A model generated the notes under the pieces. That model was not told the DNA's origin. It saw only the letters and a list, made by a program, of their open reading frames with translations, and made no database searches. A DNA stretch of 64,000 bases from Apiotrichum sp. Y4204 (Eukaryota; Basidiomycota; Tremellomycetes; Trichosporonales; Trichosporonaceae), in contig JAMYHL010000057.1 in NCBI GenBank assembly GCA_025531455.1, positions 1 to 64,000 on the forward strand. The letters run 5' to 3'. This document shows positions 30,322 through 43,000 of the stretch, in pieces (the first letter of the stretch is position 1; the number at the start of each line of letters is the position of its first letter). A program made the position numbers and the translations under genes.

Positions 30322-31279
30322 GGTGGGATGAGTTGAGGAGATGGGAGTGAGAACGTGCGAACGACAGTTGCAAAGCGGAGGTTATATGCTCGGTCACTTG
30401 CTCTCTGGTATCTCTGGTATCTCTGGGCAACGGCATGCCGGCCGAAAACGACATCGTCAATAACAAAACTACGTCATTGAAGTAGTAATTGTCGCCTGAA
30501 TAAAACGTGATATCTGCGTGCATTTACTTCCGTCGGCATGCCCCGGTCACTTCCCGGTCGTCTTTTTTGTGGTCCACTGGCCACCTGGGTTGCTCGCTTG
30601 ACAAAAGAGAAGCCTGCTCCTACGCCATCAATCAAGCGCTCCTCATCACCATCGCGATCACCATCAGCGCCCAGCTGACAGCCCATCAGTCACCCCAGTC
30701 GCTCACTGTTTGTCTGTCATTCAAGTAGCCTTGAGTGACAGCGTGCGCGAACAAGAGACAGACAGATTGATTGAAACAGAACCTCTCATTTATTAGGACG
30801 CTCGAATACAGAGCACGGCGCTCTCCACTGCGGGACACTACCCGGACCTTCCTCGCACGCAACCGACGACTCTGTGGATTACCTCGCTCGACACCCGGCC
30901 ACTTTTGGCGCGTACCGCCGCATAGCGGATCACCATCCTGTGGGCTATCGCGCGTCTCCGCACGCTCGTATCGGCGGTCCGACAGAGCCCCCGCTCGTCG
31001 CACTGTGTCCTCCAGGCGCACACCTTCGGTCTCTACCCGTCTGCTCGCGTCAGCAGCATCTGTACGGCAACAACACCATCTCGTGCCCAAACCGCCTGGT
31101 GCCGCCTCAAACAGCTCGGCTCCAGCTCCGCCTCCAGCCCCACCTCGCTCTCCCTCCCGGGTCGTGATCTCTTCTCCACTTGCCGCCGCTCGCTCTCGCT
31201 CAACCTTCCCCACTCGGTTCGCTCTACGCGACCAGTCCCCCTCTGCACCTTCTCTCGCCCGCGCGCGAGGAGCAAGCTC
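30322..31279. other. bidirectional upstream region DUF1772-like / DEAH helicase
   Basis: 958 bp between divergent starts. The right part (30800-31279) is pyrimidine-rich on the + strand and probably includes the helicase 5' leader. Long open frames there have no protein character. Confidence 0.45.
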
Positions 31280-34200
31280 ATGCAAAGCAGCCGCGAACGC
31301 AACTTCCGTCCGGCCTCGCGCAATATCTCCTCCTCTGCGGAATCCTCTGCACGCAACTTCTCCCCCGCCCAGCCACAGCGCGACTCACGCCGGAACGGAC
31401 CCCGCCTCCACGACCCACACGCGTGAGTTGACGAGAACGAGCTGTAACATATTCTGATTCATTTCCGCTGACCTCAGCATTACTGGCTCCAAGCACCCTC
31501 GTACAGACGACGACCAGCAGCACCCCGCCCCGAAGCGCACCAAAGAAATGCCACCCACAGGACGATACCGCGGCCGTAATCGCAACGGCGCGCCGCGCGC
31601 AAAACCACCTCCACCTCCACTGCCCGAGCTACCTGGCCCGCTCCGAAACATGGACTACATCCTCCACCAGCACGGACAGGGCATAACGCTCAAACAACAG
31701 TGGCAGGAAAACCCCAAGGCGCCGCTCGCAAACTATCTCGGCGGGGGAACTGGTGGCGCGCAGAACATGGGCGATGGAGGAAAGATGTTTCAGGTCGAGG
31801 AGGGCGCGGTCAATGGCGAAAAGGTGTTCCGGTAAGTCTACAATGCAGCGACCAGTTACTTAAACCAGTGTGACTGTTCTCGTTGACGAGGAGAGAAACA
31901 TTGTCGGCTCTGCAGACCACCCCAACCGGAAAGAGGCGGAGAAGATGGCCGCCTACAGTGCGATCCTGCAGCTGTCCGCATATGGTCTTCTCGACAAGCC
32001 GAGGCAGAAGGCCACAGGCGCCGCTGGTGTGTCATCGGACGTGAAAGCACCGGTCATCGCGGGTAACACAGAGGTGGCAAAGCTCAGCGACGGTTCGGAG
32101 ATCACGTACGACCGCGCGCGGCAGTTCATGGAGTACTACTGCCAGCGATTCAAGTTTGGCAAGCCCGAGATTGAGTTTATGTCATCCCAGGCCAAAATCG
32201 CTCCGCGGTCTTCCAAAAAGAAGGGCCCCAGTGGTGTGACCAACTGGGAGGCGGTCATGTCTGTTGGTGGCCGTAAGATTGGTATGGGCACAGCTTCGAA
32301 CAAGAAGGGCGCGCAGATCAAGTGTTATCTCGACGTGACACAGTATCTCGAGAGCTGTGACAACCAGCTGTGGACCGACTTTGTCGAGGCGTCCAAGAAG
32401 GACCCGAGTCTCAACCTCGGCATGGCACCACACCTCGTATTCCAGATGTCCGAACATCTCAACGACGAGGTACAGGGCTTGTGTGGCGACATCCGTAACT
32501 CGTTGCTCTGCTACAACGCCCCACCACCCAACGTGGCTATCCAGGGCGGACAGCAAATGCCAGCGTGGAGCGCAGGAAGAAGGTTCTGGGCATCAGAGTC
32601 GGAGCTCGCTCGCAAGTCGCAGGCCCTGTCCGACAAGCTGGCGCAGTACCAAATTGACCCCAACCTCGAGAAAATGCGTGCGACGCGCGAACAGCTTCCA
32701 GTGCACACGCGCGCAACCGACATTCTGGCAAAGATTGAGGTCAACGACGTGACGATCGTCATGGCCGCGACCGGTTCCGGAAAGACGACACAGGTGCCGC
32801 AGCTCATCTTTGACGACTACATCAACCGCGGAGACGGTGCGCGCTGTAACATTGTCTGCACGCAACCCCGTCGTCTGGCTGCCATGTCGGTTGCTGAGCG
32901 TGTGGCCGACGAGCGCGGTGACCCTCTTGGTCGTGAGGTCGGATACCAGGTCCGTTTCGATGCCAAACTTCCGCAGCCGAACGGAAGCATTACGTTCTGC
33001 ACAACCGGTATCTTCCTCAAGAGGATGCAGTCATCGCTGGGCTCCACGGCACACCCAGACTCGATCGCTGCGATGGACCAGGTCACGCACATAGTCGTCG
33101 ATGAGGTGCACGAACGAGACATCGACACCGATCTGCTTCTTGTCGTGCTTAAGCGTCTCCTTGCCGACCGCAAGGCGCGCAACAAGCCCATCAAGATTAT
33201 CCTTATGTCGGCCACCATCGACCCCACCCTCTTCCAGTCCTACTTTGCCGACGACCGCGGATGCCCCGCACCTGTCGCCGAGGTCCCGGGACGCACCTTC
33301 CCTGTGGACAAGCACTACCTTGACGACTTCCTTCCCCAGCTCCGTGAGGGCCTGCCGCCAGCGATGGGCGGGTGGGTGTTCCAGGACAAGAAGGTTGCAG
33401 AGTATATTGCCAAGGAGATGAGCCGCGACCCGGCAAACTTTGTCAAGATACAGGGCATATCTGGCGGCGAGCTCGAGATTCCCTATCCGCTCGTGGCGCT
33501 CACCATTGCGTACGTTATGCGCCGGTCTTCAGACGGCCACGTCCTTGTCTTCCTCCCTGGATGGGACGAGATCAAGAAGGTTGCCGATATTCTTCTTGAC
33601 AACACGGGTCGCTATCCGCTCCTTGGGCTTCACTTTGGCGACAGCACAAAGTACAGCATCCACTACCTCCATTCCACTATTCCTGCTGCTGAGCAGCGCG
33701 AGGTGTTCAAGCCGCCGCCACCGGGTGTGCGCCGCATCATCCTCGCGACCAACATCGCAGAGACATCCGTTACCATCCCCGATGTTGTGTACGTTGTCGA
33801 CACGGGCCGCGTCAAGGAGAAGCGGTATGACCCTGATCGCCACATGTCGTCGCTTGTCTCGGCGTGGGTCGGCTCGTCCAACATTGGCCAGCGTGCCGGT
33901 CGTGCAGGCCGTCATCGCGAGGGAGAGTATTTCGGTCTGCTGTCGAAGATGCGCCTCGACTCTCTGGACCCGCACCAGCTGGTCGAGATGAAGCGCTCGG
34001 ACCTCTCCAACGTCGTCATGCACGTCAAGGCACTCAACCTCGGAGAGGTCGAGACTGTTCTGGCGGAGACGATCGAGCCACCAGGAATAGACCGTATTGT
34101 CGCTGCGCTCACGACCTTGCACATGCTGGGTGCGCTGGATTCAAACAAGAACCTCACATCCTTGGGCCGCGTGCTTCTCCAGCTTCCCACCGACGCGGCA

Positions 34201-35609
34201 ATCGGCAAGCTGTGTCTGTATGGATCCTTCTTCCGCTGCCTCGACTCGGCACTCACTCTCGCCGCGGTGCTCACCAACCGCGACCCGTTCCTTGCTCCGA
34301 TAGCGATGAAGCAGGAGGCCGACGCGATCAAAGACTCGTGGTCGCCCGTCGCCTTCCGTTCCGACCCGCTCGCGATTGTCGCCGCCTTCAACACGTGGTC
34401 AGCAATGGACGACCGCGGAGACTATGGCGCCGGCAACCGCTTCTGCTCGGACAACTTCCTCTCCAAGCCTACTCTCCTTCAGATCAAGCAGGTCAAGGGC
34501 AGCCTCCTCCAGTCGCTCGACCAGGCGGGTGTCATTGCTGTATCGGCTGGCGGCAATGTTGGGCGCATCGGCCGCCGCACAGAGGTGCCCATGGCCCTTC
34601 GCGAGAACGACAACTCGCTACCCCTCCTTGCCGCCCTCATTGCCGTCGCGGGCGCGCCAAACTTTGCTATCCGCACGTCGGAGAAGACGTGTCGTACCGC
34701 ACAGGATAAGGTGAGTCACGAATATCTTGATCGTGTCTCTTTGCTGACTATCAGACTGTGTTTATTCACCCATCGTCGGTCAACTCGCGCAAGCGCGAGG
34801 TCGGTGGACCGGAGCTCCCGTCTGCGTCATTCAACCCCGCCGAGAAGCGTATATACGCGTTTGGCGAGAAGCACCGCAACGTGCCTCCAGGCGGCAACCC
34901 GAACAATGCCTTGACGCAGCTCCGTGTTGTGACCCGTTTGGATCCCATGACATTCATGTTGTTCGGCGCGTACGACCTTGCTGTGACTCAGCGTGGCCTC
35001 GAGTGCGACAAGTGGCTTCCTGTCACTGGTAACCTGCATGCTTTGGACGACATCCAGCGCCTCAAGACACTGCTAGACCGGTGTATGCTGCGCGTCTTCG
35101 AGGGTGTGGGCAAGTCGCTTACCCGTGAGCGTGACGAGCGCTTTGCGGCACACCGCAACTCTGTCGACGTACGGGCCGGAATCAGCAGGATCAACAACAA
35201 TGATGACCTGGACGACGACCGGGAGAATGAGTCGGACGACGAGGACAGCAACGACGGCATGGCTGGCGCGAGCGGCACTGCGCGCCTGCAGTTCGAGATG
35301 CAGCAGCGGCAGGTGCGCAAGGTCGAGCCGCTGTCGCGAGACGAGATCAAGGAGCTCGAGATGCTCACCACCGACGTCGTGCGCATTCTCGACGCGTACT
35401 CGCACGAGCGCGAGGGCGCAAACTCGACATACAGCTCGCGCCCCGCAACACCTAGCGGTATGCACCACCGCGACATGCACACAAGCGCGTACCAGCCCAG
35501 CGGCATGTTCCGCGGCTCGCGCCCAGGAACGCCGAGCGGCGGTCCGCCAGGCGGTAACCCGAACGTGTACCGCCCACCAGGCGCGCGCATGCACACTGGC
35601 CGCTGGTAA
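31280..35609 (+). CDS. DEAH-box RNA helicase of the DHX9/DHX36 group with dsRBD-like N-terminus
   Basis: Four exons (31280-31422, 31478-31831, 31869-34710, 34755-35609) with introns of 55, 37 and 44 nt give 1397 residues. The N-terminus is an Arg/Ser/Asn-rich tail. Two double-stranded-RNA-binding-like segments follow, of which the clearest end is HPNRKEAEKMAAYSAILQLS; the second has SVGGRKIGMGTASNKKGAQI. Helicase motifs are Walker A GSGKTT (residues 468-473), DEVH (577-580), SAT (613-615) and QRAGRAGR (840-847). The helicase-associated and OB-fold domains follow. The C-terminus is acidic, then Gly/Pro/Arg-rich. The enzyme unwinds RNA or RNA/DNA structures, possibly G-quadruplexes, using ATP. 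The start is the first ATG of exon 1; an extra upstream exon cannot be excluded. Confidence 0.9.
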
Positions 35610-36186
35610 GCGGTGGACGTGCTGGGACCCCAGTTGTGGTGTCCAACCAACATAAAAGGCCGACGCACAGCCCGCTGCAGTAGTGTTGCCAGAGGCGGCG
35701 GCGGCGCGCGCCAGGCGTCGCGTATCGTACCCGGCACTGGCGCACGCCGCCGCATAGCCGTAGATTAGTTTTCATTGAGTGATGCATCTTTGGGATTGTG
35801 AATAGGAGTCGTCTGGAGTGTGATACCTATCGTGTGGGGGATATGTGGAGACGATGTCTGTGTATGACGTAGCGTGCCAAGAAGTACAAGAGTACGGAAC
35901 TCCAGTTCCGCCGGAACATTAGATCGACAATGGGGAGAGCTCTTCATCTTACACCGCCGAGGTATCGATACATCCATCACTACTCGGCGATGTTTCAAAG
36001 TTCAGCAGCAAGCGGAGGCCCAGATGGAAGCCCCACATCACTGACCCGTACTGATATAAAGGAAGAATCGGGTAAATGATCGCATACCACGATACTCACC
36101 CTCGCTTCCTTCCGAGATACGACTGATCAACAACATCTCCATTCGCCCGATACGACTGTCACTCATTCACTCACACGACCCCCACA
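35610..36186. other. intergenic region with promoter of the 36187 gene
   Basis: A TATAAA lies at 36055-36060, 132 bp before the next start. The leader is rich in CATTCACTCA-type sequence. Nothing else seen. Confidence 0.5.
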
Positions 36187-36690
36187 ATGTCAGACCTAAA
36201 CGCCACGAACAGCATGAACGTCACCTGGCAAGCGACGCCGCCCCGTCCGTTAATGTACAACGCGTCGGACCCGATGAACTCGGGATGCAACCAAAAGTCG
36301 GACAACTACATGCCAGGCAACATTTCCCAGTCGGCACTCTATCCGGCGTGGGACGAGGCCATTCCCGAGGGCCAGGTGGTGTGCTCGATTTCCAACTCGT
36401 CGTATGTCTTTCCGTGCTGCGAGGCGTTTGGCGGCGAGACGCGCTTTGCGTGCCGACACATCAACTGCCGCCTCGATTCGTCCTATAAACGCGACTGGAC
36501 CGAGTGCATGAAATCCCTCTATGCCACGCTCAACGGCACGGGGGGGCTCCCGCTCGAGATGTGTGCGGATGGGAATAATGTCAGCCGCCTCGATAAGAAG
36601 AACAAGAAGAACCACGCCGCGCAGACTACGACAGTATCCAAGGCTGCGCTTGGTGTGGTGCTGTTACTTGTGGTCGCGACAGCTGTTTGA
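36187..36690 (+). CDS. small sequon-rich cysteine-containing protein with C-terminal hydrophobic tail
   Basis: This is a 167-residue single-exon gene with a clean context (CCCACAATGTC) and a TATA box. It has seven N-glycosylation sequons (NAT, NVT, NAS, NIS, NSS, NGT, NVS) and about eight cysteines, including CCEAF and CRHINC. The C-terminal hydrophobic run ALGVVLLLVVATAV reaches the very end. There is no N-terminal signal peptide. The tail could be a GPI-attachment signal or a tail anchor. Sequons plus cysteines argue for luminal exposure, which conflicts with the missing signal sequence. I do not recognise the family. Confidence 0.65.
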   Translation: MSDLNATNSMNVTWQATPPRPLMYNASDPMNSGCNQKSDNYMPGNISQSALYPAWDEAIPEGQVVCSISNSSYVFPCCEAFGGETRFACRHINCRLDSSYKRDWTECMKSLYATLNGTGGLPLEMCADGNNVSRLDKKNKKNHAAQTTTVSKAALGVVLLLVVATAV

Positions 36691-39600
36691 GGGGCCGGTT
36701 CAGTGTGACACTGGATGCTGGACGGCGTAAGGGGCGTACGGGATGGGTTGGAAGCTGACGGCGGTACTCTGGGAGTGGACGGGCTCGAGTTCAGCTCCAA
36801 GAACCACAGCTCTCTGTCTTGTGCTGGATGTACATGTATGCTGTGCATCTGCGCACCAACTAAAGCCACTTCAGAATCCTTTCCATCGCCCTCAGCCCAA
36901 AGCCGCTGCTCACTCTGACACCCCGAGCCACCGTCTGACGCCACTCGCCAGATACGCCTAGTCCATGACAATTTCGTCGCCGCAATGCATGTACGCCGAG
37001 TGCCAACAGTTTTACAGCACTCGTTGCTCGAACCATTCGTTGCACTGACTACCCATCTGCAACGGTGCCACTGGCAAGAGTTGAGTCCGGCGTGTGGCGT
37101 AAAGGTAGAGTCTGGGGCCCTCTCGCACTGACGGTGGGGACTCCGAGACTCCGGCCCTCCGATCTCCGAGCCTACAATCAGGGTCGGGAGGCTAGCCAAG
37201 GCCGCCAAGGCCGCTTCGTCCCCCGCTCGCACCGACGGCCCGCGGACCGAGCGCCGCGATCCGCTGAGGCAGCCCTGCGATGGTGCTATTCCGGACTCCA
37301 ATACTCAAGCTGTTGGAGGCCGCCCGACGCCGAGGCGGATAGGGTACATATCAATGTTCACTACAGTAATATTTCAGTGTGGTCACCAGTCGTAAGTGGC
37401 CAGTGGATCGTGCCGACTCGGCACGACGATCGTCGAGGCATGAAGCATGAGCGGGCAAATAGCCTGCAGCGCATCCAGTACACCAGCCGCACTGCGCTCA
37501 CGATATTCCTCATTCCATCCATTGTCATTTGCCGAGATGGAAGACACAGTGAGGTGCTCTTGCGCGCCTGCCGAGCTCCGCGCTCCGCGCTCCAAGCTTC
37601 TACCCTACCAAGTCCGCAAACAACCCCCTTGCAGCCCTGGCTGTCTTGGCGAGTTATATCGGGATGTGCTTGGTGTGGAGTACCAATCGTACCCATCGAA
37701 ACCCAAGGACAAAAGGCCAGGTCGGGTCGAGCAGACCCCCAATCCAATTCATTCCGGCCAGCCAGGTGCCAGGTCAACCTCAGGGGTGAGCCGTGATCGC
37801 GATCGAGTCCGCCGGATAGGGCTGTTCCAGGGCGTGGCCCATGTCCAGCCCCTGAGGTCGCGAACGCGAGTGAACATGCGAGCTCGCGCATGTTGTCCAT
37901 CGCGTTTGGGACTGGACGCGCGCACGCGTCTCTACAGAGCCGAAAAGCTACAGTCATGCGATTGCGATCCTCTACCGCGCAGTCAGTCGCGCGCAGACGC
38001 TACAGTAGCTGCAGACCACTTGAATCCACGGGGAGTCTGACACACGAGACACAAGATGAGCAAAGGGAACCCACTAGCCGGCGTGCGGAAAGCTTAATAC
38101 TGTCCCGCTCATTGCCGTCACAAACGCCGTGGAGTGTATCAGCGTGCTCGCGTAGTGGGCTTTTCGCCGTCTTGTGTTTAGATGTTGCAATCAAAATTCG
38201 CCTACCCATCCTTCGGCGTCTTATAATGAAGATTGTTGAACGCTGAAGGCTGGAGGACGGACGCCAATGGGTAGCGGACCGCCAGAGCTTCGCAGATGCT
38301 GATTCCGCAACTCAGACCAGGGCGGCACCCCAGTCTCATGTCGCTCAATTTGGGCAACGGGATCCGGCGCCCCGTGGTCCTGCGGCCTTTCACATTCTCT
38401 TCGCAGAGGGGACGGATATCGCGACGATGTCAACCATCGTACTGATATGCGCGTTACTGGGCATAGGGATCAATCCATTGGTCTTGACGCGGTACGGCGG
38501 TTTAGTTACTCAGCATGGTCCGTCCCGCGCACAACGGTTCTCCGAGAAGCGAGCCAGCGGAGGTTTTCCCACTGCCTACCCCAGCTCGCGCCTGTCTCCG
38601 ACGGTCTGCAGGCCTGGCTGGCTCCCAGGCTCCCCACTTGCCAGTTATCGAGCGTCGCACGTCTCCCGTCATGGAGCAGCAGTTACGTGTTGGCCAGCTT
38701 CCATGGCCCTATGCGGTTCAGTGTCGGGTGCGCCGGATCTCGAATCCAATCTCGCAATTCTCGGACGCTCTTCCTACTGCATGTGTACTGCTCCGTACTG
38801 TTCAGGCCAGGGCAAGGGGGGCGATGGGGGGCAGAACAAACTCGACAACTCGGCAGGACAGGGGCAAGTGGCGAGTGAAGAGAATGGTGAAACGCGGAGG
38901 AAAAACACAAACAACCCTTCCTGGCCTTCCGACCTTCCAGACCTCGCGCCGGGCAGCTCGCCGCGCTCGCCAGGACCCGACCCGCTTCCCGAGCGGTCAT
39001 TGTGAGACGCTCACATCACGTAGTGTACGTAGCATCACGAGCATCACGCTCGCTGCCATCTCTACCACCCGAGGAGCGCGGGAACGTGGTGCATGCAAGT
39101 GATACAGCGGGTATAGCGGGTATAGGAATGTCGTGGTGACAATATGGGAAGAATTGCATGGCGCTTCCCATCGCAGGGCCGCAGTCCACCCCCCTGATAT
39201 CCCCCATATCCTCCTCATCGGCCTCCATCTCGGGCATTTTGTGACATTACCCAGAAGCCCCGAGTGACTGATCAGATCTACCACGTACGACCTTTGACCC
39301 CAAACGTGCACAAGCCCAAAAACGCCTCTTTGCTAGGGACATTAAGGAGGAATTTTTTCCTCCATCCCCATCTCGGTCCGACCCACCATTGCTGCGGGGG
39401 GATCCCTCGTAAGGGAATTAGAGCGCCAACTCTGGACTGAAGATGAACCTCAGGGCAGGAATGAGGTGGGGGGGGGGAGGTGGGTTGTTGGAGTAGAATG
39501 CCTGACATCATCGGTCGGCCAGTTGTGCACATCTGCCGCGGATAGTCTAACTTGTGGAACAGAGGGTGCACAGAGAGGGTGTGGACAACGGCATACCGAG

Positions 39601-41229
39601 CCAAATGTGCAGGAGATTTTTTTTTTTTTTTCCTGTTTACCTCCTTGGGCCGGGATAGCTGCAAACCACAGGTCGAACGGAACAGCCTAGACGACAAGCT
39701 CTGGACCAAGGGGCAAGGGACGACAGGAAAAGGAGAAATCGACAGGTTTAACGAGGGCAAAGCTTATGTGTCACCAGATATGCTTTCGCAACCCCGAACA
39801 GGGCATGGAAGCAGAAGAATCAGAATCCGGGCGTCGTACTCTGGGGTGCGCTTGTGCATGTGCCTATATTGGTAACCTTGGTAGACGGGCCAAGACATGC
39901 CAGCAACTCAGAGAGGAACAAACTCCCAACCGCCAACTTTATAAAAAAAGCTCGCGTTGCCAGTCACAGACAGCCCGTTAAAGGCTTGGCATAGGTCACC
40001 CCAGGGGAGATGGTCGTGGTGGGCGTGCATCATGCCCTGGATCATGTACTGAAAGTGGCGGCCACATGGGCTCGCCGGCGAGTGCTCGGGGGCAGCTGGA
40101 GCTCGAGCTCTGCTGGGCACGAGCGCAGTCTCGCATGATGCCGGTTGGATGTTTCCTGTTGCGCAGCTCGATCGCGTCCATCCCAAAAAGAATCAACCTG
40201 CAACTTGCGGTCATCCTGACAGTCTGGGGGGCCGGGGATGAGCACCTGGTATGTTCTCCTGTCCTGCTCTCCGGATGTGCTGATGGGCAGATGTGAAGAA
40301 GCCCTGTCCTGGCATTTCCTGGAGTATGGCATCCTCTTGTCCAGAGCTCAGAAGACCCAAGGACTGGCGCCGTTCTGGTGCGGTCAAGAAGCGCATGTGT
40401 GAAACTCGGCCAACATCGGCAGGTTCAGCAGGGGAATGTTCCCTTTGGAGGCGGCGGAGGCGCAGAACTGGTGACTGTGCAGAGACCATGTAGAGACTGT
40501 GCAGTGACTGTGGGGGCATCTCTCTCTCAGAGGATTGTCTTGCCGCGCCGGGCCGTGCGCCTGTCATGACGACAAGGTTTAGTGGTAATCAAGCGAGGTG
40601 CAACGCAGGGACGGCTCTCATCTAAGCTCTCCCTCTCGCGCTCCCCTCTCTGTCTCTCTGCCCTCCCCGTTCGTTACCTGCATTACCTGACGTCTGTTTC
40701 CTGCTGCGTGCTTGCTTTTGCTGCTTGAGGATCCCTGGACAATCTAGTGCTCGAGCCATGGTGCCCGTGCTGTTGCTGCAGGAACAGTGACCTTGCTTAT
40801 TGTCGTTTGGCTCTCTCCCCAGGTTTGATCTGCACCACCACTACCACCACCACCTCGAGCCTCGCACGCCTGCCTGCTCGCACGCAAAGTCTTTCACAAC
40901 TTTGGTGTTGGCTTCTGTTGTATCTCTTTGTTGATCTCGTCTCGTCTCGCTCGTCTCGTCCGTCTCGTTCTTGCTCTGCTGTGACAAATTGTTTCGCACA
41001 TTACCAGTGCTATCAGCAACGCACCCGTATCTCCGCCATCGCCATCTTGCGCTAGCGACCACAAAGTCTTCCCAGACGACCCCCACACTCGTTTCTCACC
41101 CACCCCTCCTCCCACACTTCGACTCCGCCTCCGCTTCGACTCGTGCTTCGGCTACGGACATTTCTTTCTCGTTCCAGCAAGAAAAACTCTCGGCCCCCCG
41201 GCCTCCTCCCCCCTTCTCACCGCCTTTCA
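36691..41229. other. 4.5-kb region without a convincing gene
   Basis: This is the longest gene-poor stretch of the window. Open frames (for example 37065-37796 +, 37361-37957 -, 38427-39005 +) have no domain-like or conserved-looking sequence, and they mirror each other on both strands. Seen here: an inverted repeat at 37872-37894 (AACATGCG...CGCATGTT), a short GGAGGAA...TTCCTCC repeat near 39346, a G-run near 39470, a T15 tract near 39617, and a long pyrimidine-rich leader at 40620-41225 in front of the alginate-lyase-like gene. Confidence 0.4.
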
Positions 41230-43000
41230 ATGTTCTCCTCGGCCACCTTCGCGGCCGCCCTTGCCGCGCTGTCGCTGGCTCCGACAGCGCTCTCGGTCGT
41301 CAACTACCCCGGCGACTTTATCGACCCCAACTACATCCTCGACTTTAAGTATGACAAGACTACTGTTGCTGCCCAGCAGACCATTGTGCAGTGGGCAAAC
41401 CAGCTTGCCATTCAAGGCCCATGGAGTGAGTATCAAGCGATGAGAGGGCAGGAATAGCCAGCGTTTTACCCTCTGAACCGGGGGATCGCCGGATCGCCTG
41501 AGAAGCAAGGGGGGCGGAGAGTGCTATATCAGATTAGCACGATGATCGTCGGATCGTCGGATCGTCGGATCGCCGGATCGCCGGGCGGGCCGCTGACTAC
41601 CGCAGGTGTAACCAACAAAAAAGTTGTGGCTCCTTCCGGAGACGTTCACGACTACATGTCTTGGAAGCCCTAGTGAGTGGAGAACTGACTAGATTCAATG
41701 GTCGTGCGACTGAATTGCTGACGGGCATAGCTTCTGGCCCGACTGCAGCACAGTGGGAAACACGTCGGTGTTGAACTTGGAGGAGAGTGAGTAGACTGAG
41801 CTCGTGTAATGTCGCGATTTCTAATCTCTTCTCAGTGCACAAGGTGTGCAACTGGACCGTCTTCGACGGCAAGCTTAACCCGGACGCTCGCGACGTTGTC
41901 ACCGACGTGACTGCTTTCGACGACATGAGCAATGCCCTGCTGTTCAACGCCCTCTCCTGGGGTATCACTCGTTCCAACCTCTATGCCGTTCGCGTCGTTG
42001 GCTATATTGACCACTGGTTCCTCAATGAGCGCACTTTCATGAACCCCAACCTCAACTATGCCCAGATGGAGGGTGGACCCAAGGGCCAGACCGGATCGCA
42101 CACTGGTGTGCTCGACCTCAAGGGCATGGTCAAGATTGCTTCTGGTGTGCTTCTCCTTCGTCAAGGCAACGCGCCCGCGTGGAACTCGACTATTGACAAC
42201 AAGTTCCAGGACTGGTGCAGGCAGTACATCACCTGGTTGACCTCCAACGAGATTGCGCTCACCGAGCGTGCAGCTGAGAAGTAAGTGTGGTCCTTGCTTC
42301 TCTATATCTTGCCCTTTTATCCTTTTCTCTGTTTGGCATATTGGATTGTGCTCACACTCCCAGCAACCACGGTACTTTCTACTTTGCTCAGCTTGCTGCG
42401 CTCTATGTCATTGCTGGAGACAACCAGAACGCCGTCAACTCCGCGCAGCAGTTCTTCAGCTCGACGTTCCTGAACCAGATCGACGCCAACGGCAACCAGC
42501 CCAAGGAAGCCGACCGTACGCGTCCCTACCACTACCTCACCTACAACCTCGCCGCGCTCGTTACTCTTGGACGTATCGCACAGTATGCGGGCTGGCCTGA
42601 CGTCTGGAAGCAGACCACTGGTCAGGGTGGCACCATCCCCAAGGCCCTCGAGTATGCCAAGAACAGTCCTGTTGGACAGGACACGGCGTCCGAGCTGTAC
42701 CCTGTTGTCGCTGCCATCGCCGCGATCTACGGTGACCAGAACAATGACCAGGCGAACTGGCTCAACGCCAAGACGAATGGACAGTACGTCGAGGACGGCA
42801 GCTTCTTCTGGAACCAGCCTCTGTCGGACAACGGTCACGCCCAAGGAAGCTACATCACGTATGCCGGCGCCACTGGCGGTACAGCCACGCTTATGGCCGG
42901 CACCCGCCCTACCGACCAGGTCGCTCAGAACTCGGCTGCCAACCTCTCCACCTCGTGGCTTTTCGTTGGACTCTTCTCCCTCGCAGCATGGCTCTTCTAA
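41230..43000 (+). CDS. secreted, probably surface-anchored alginate-lyase-superfamily protein
   Basis: Five exons (41230-41425, 41606-41672, 41731-41786, 41836-42280, 42364-43000) with introns of 180, 58, 49 and 83 nt give 466 residues. It has a signal peptide (MFSSATFAAALAALSLAPTA). The alginate-lyase-fold (PF05426-like, all-alpha toroid) landmarks are in order: DYMSWKPYFWPDCS, DDMSNALLFNALSWGITRSN, FMNPNLNYAQMEGGPKGQTG, NNHGTFYFAQLAALYV and RPYHYLTYNLAAL. The Asn-His pair in NNHGT and the YHY tyrosines fit a polysaccharide-lyase active site. The C-terminus ends in a hydrophobic GPI-type tail (SWLFVGLFSLAAWLF) after a Ser/Asn-rich stretch. The substrate is unknown; uronic-acid-containing capsule or environmental polysaccharide is possible. 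Confidence 0.82.
41544..41583 (+). repeat. 8-bp tandem repeat GATCGTCG/GATCGCCG inside an intron
   Basis: Five head-to-tail units (three GATCGTCG, then two GATCGCCG) lie in intron 1 of the alginate-lyase-like gene. Further GATCGCC units lie near 41482-41500. Confidence 0.85.

Noticed and set aside
37065..37796. 243-codon frame in the gene-poor region
   Set aside because: Residue composition looks random, there is no start context, and frames of similar length lie on the opposite strand.
38735..38750. tRNA B-box-like sequence GGATCTCGAATCC
   Set aside because: Two extra bases relative to the B box, no A box at the right distance, and no cloverleaf.
38427..39005. 192-codon frame beginning with a hydrophobic segment
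   Set aside because: The first 25 residues could pass for a signal anchor, but the rest is Ser/Pro/Arg noise and three frames are open at once.
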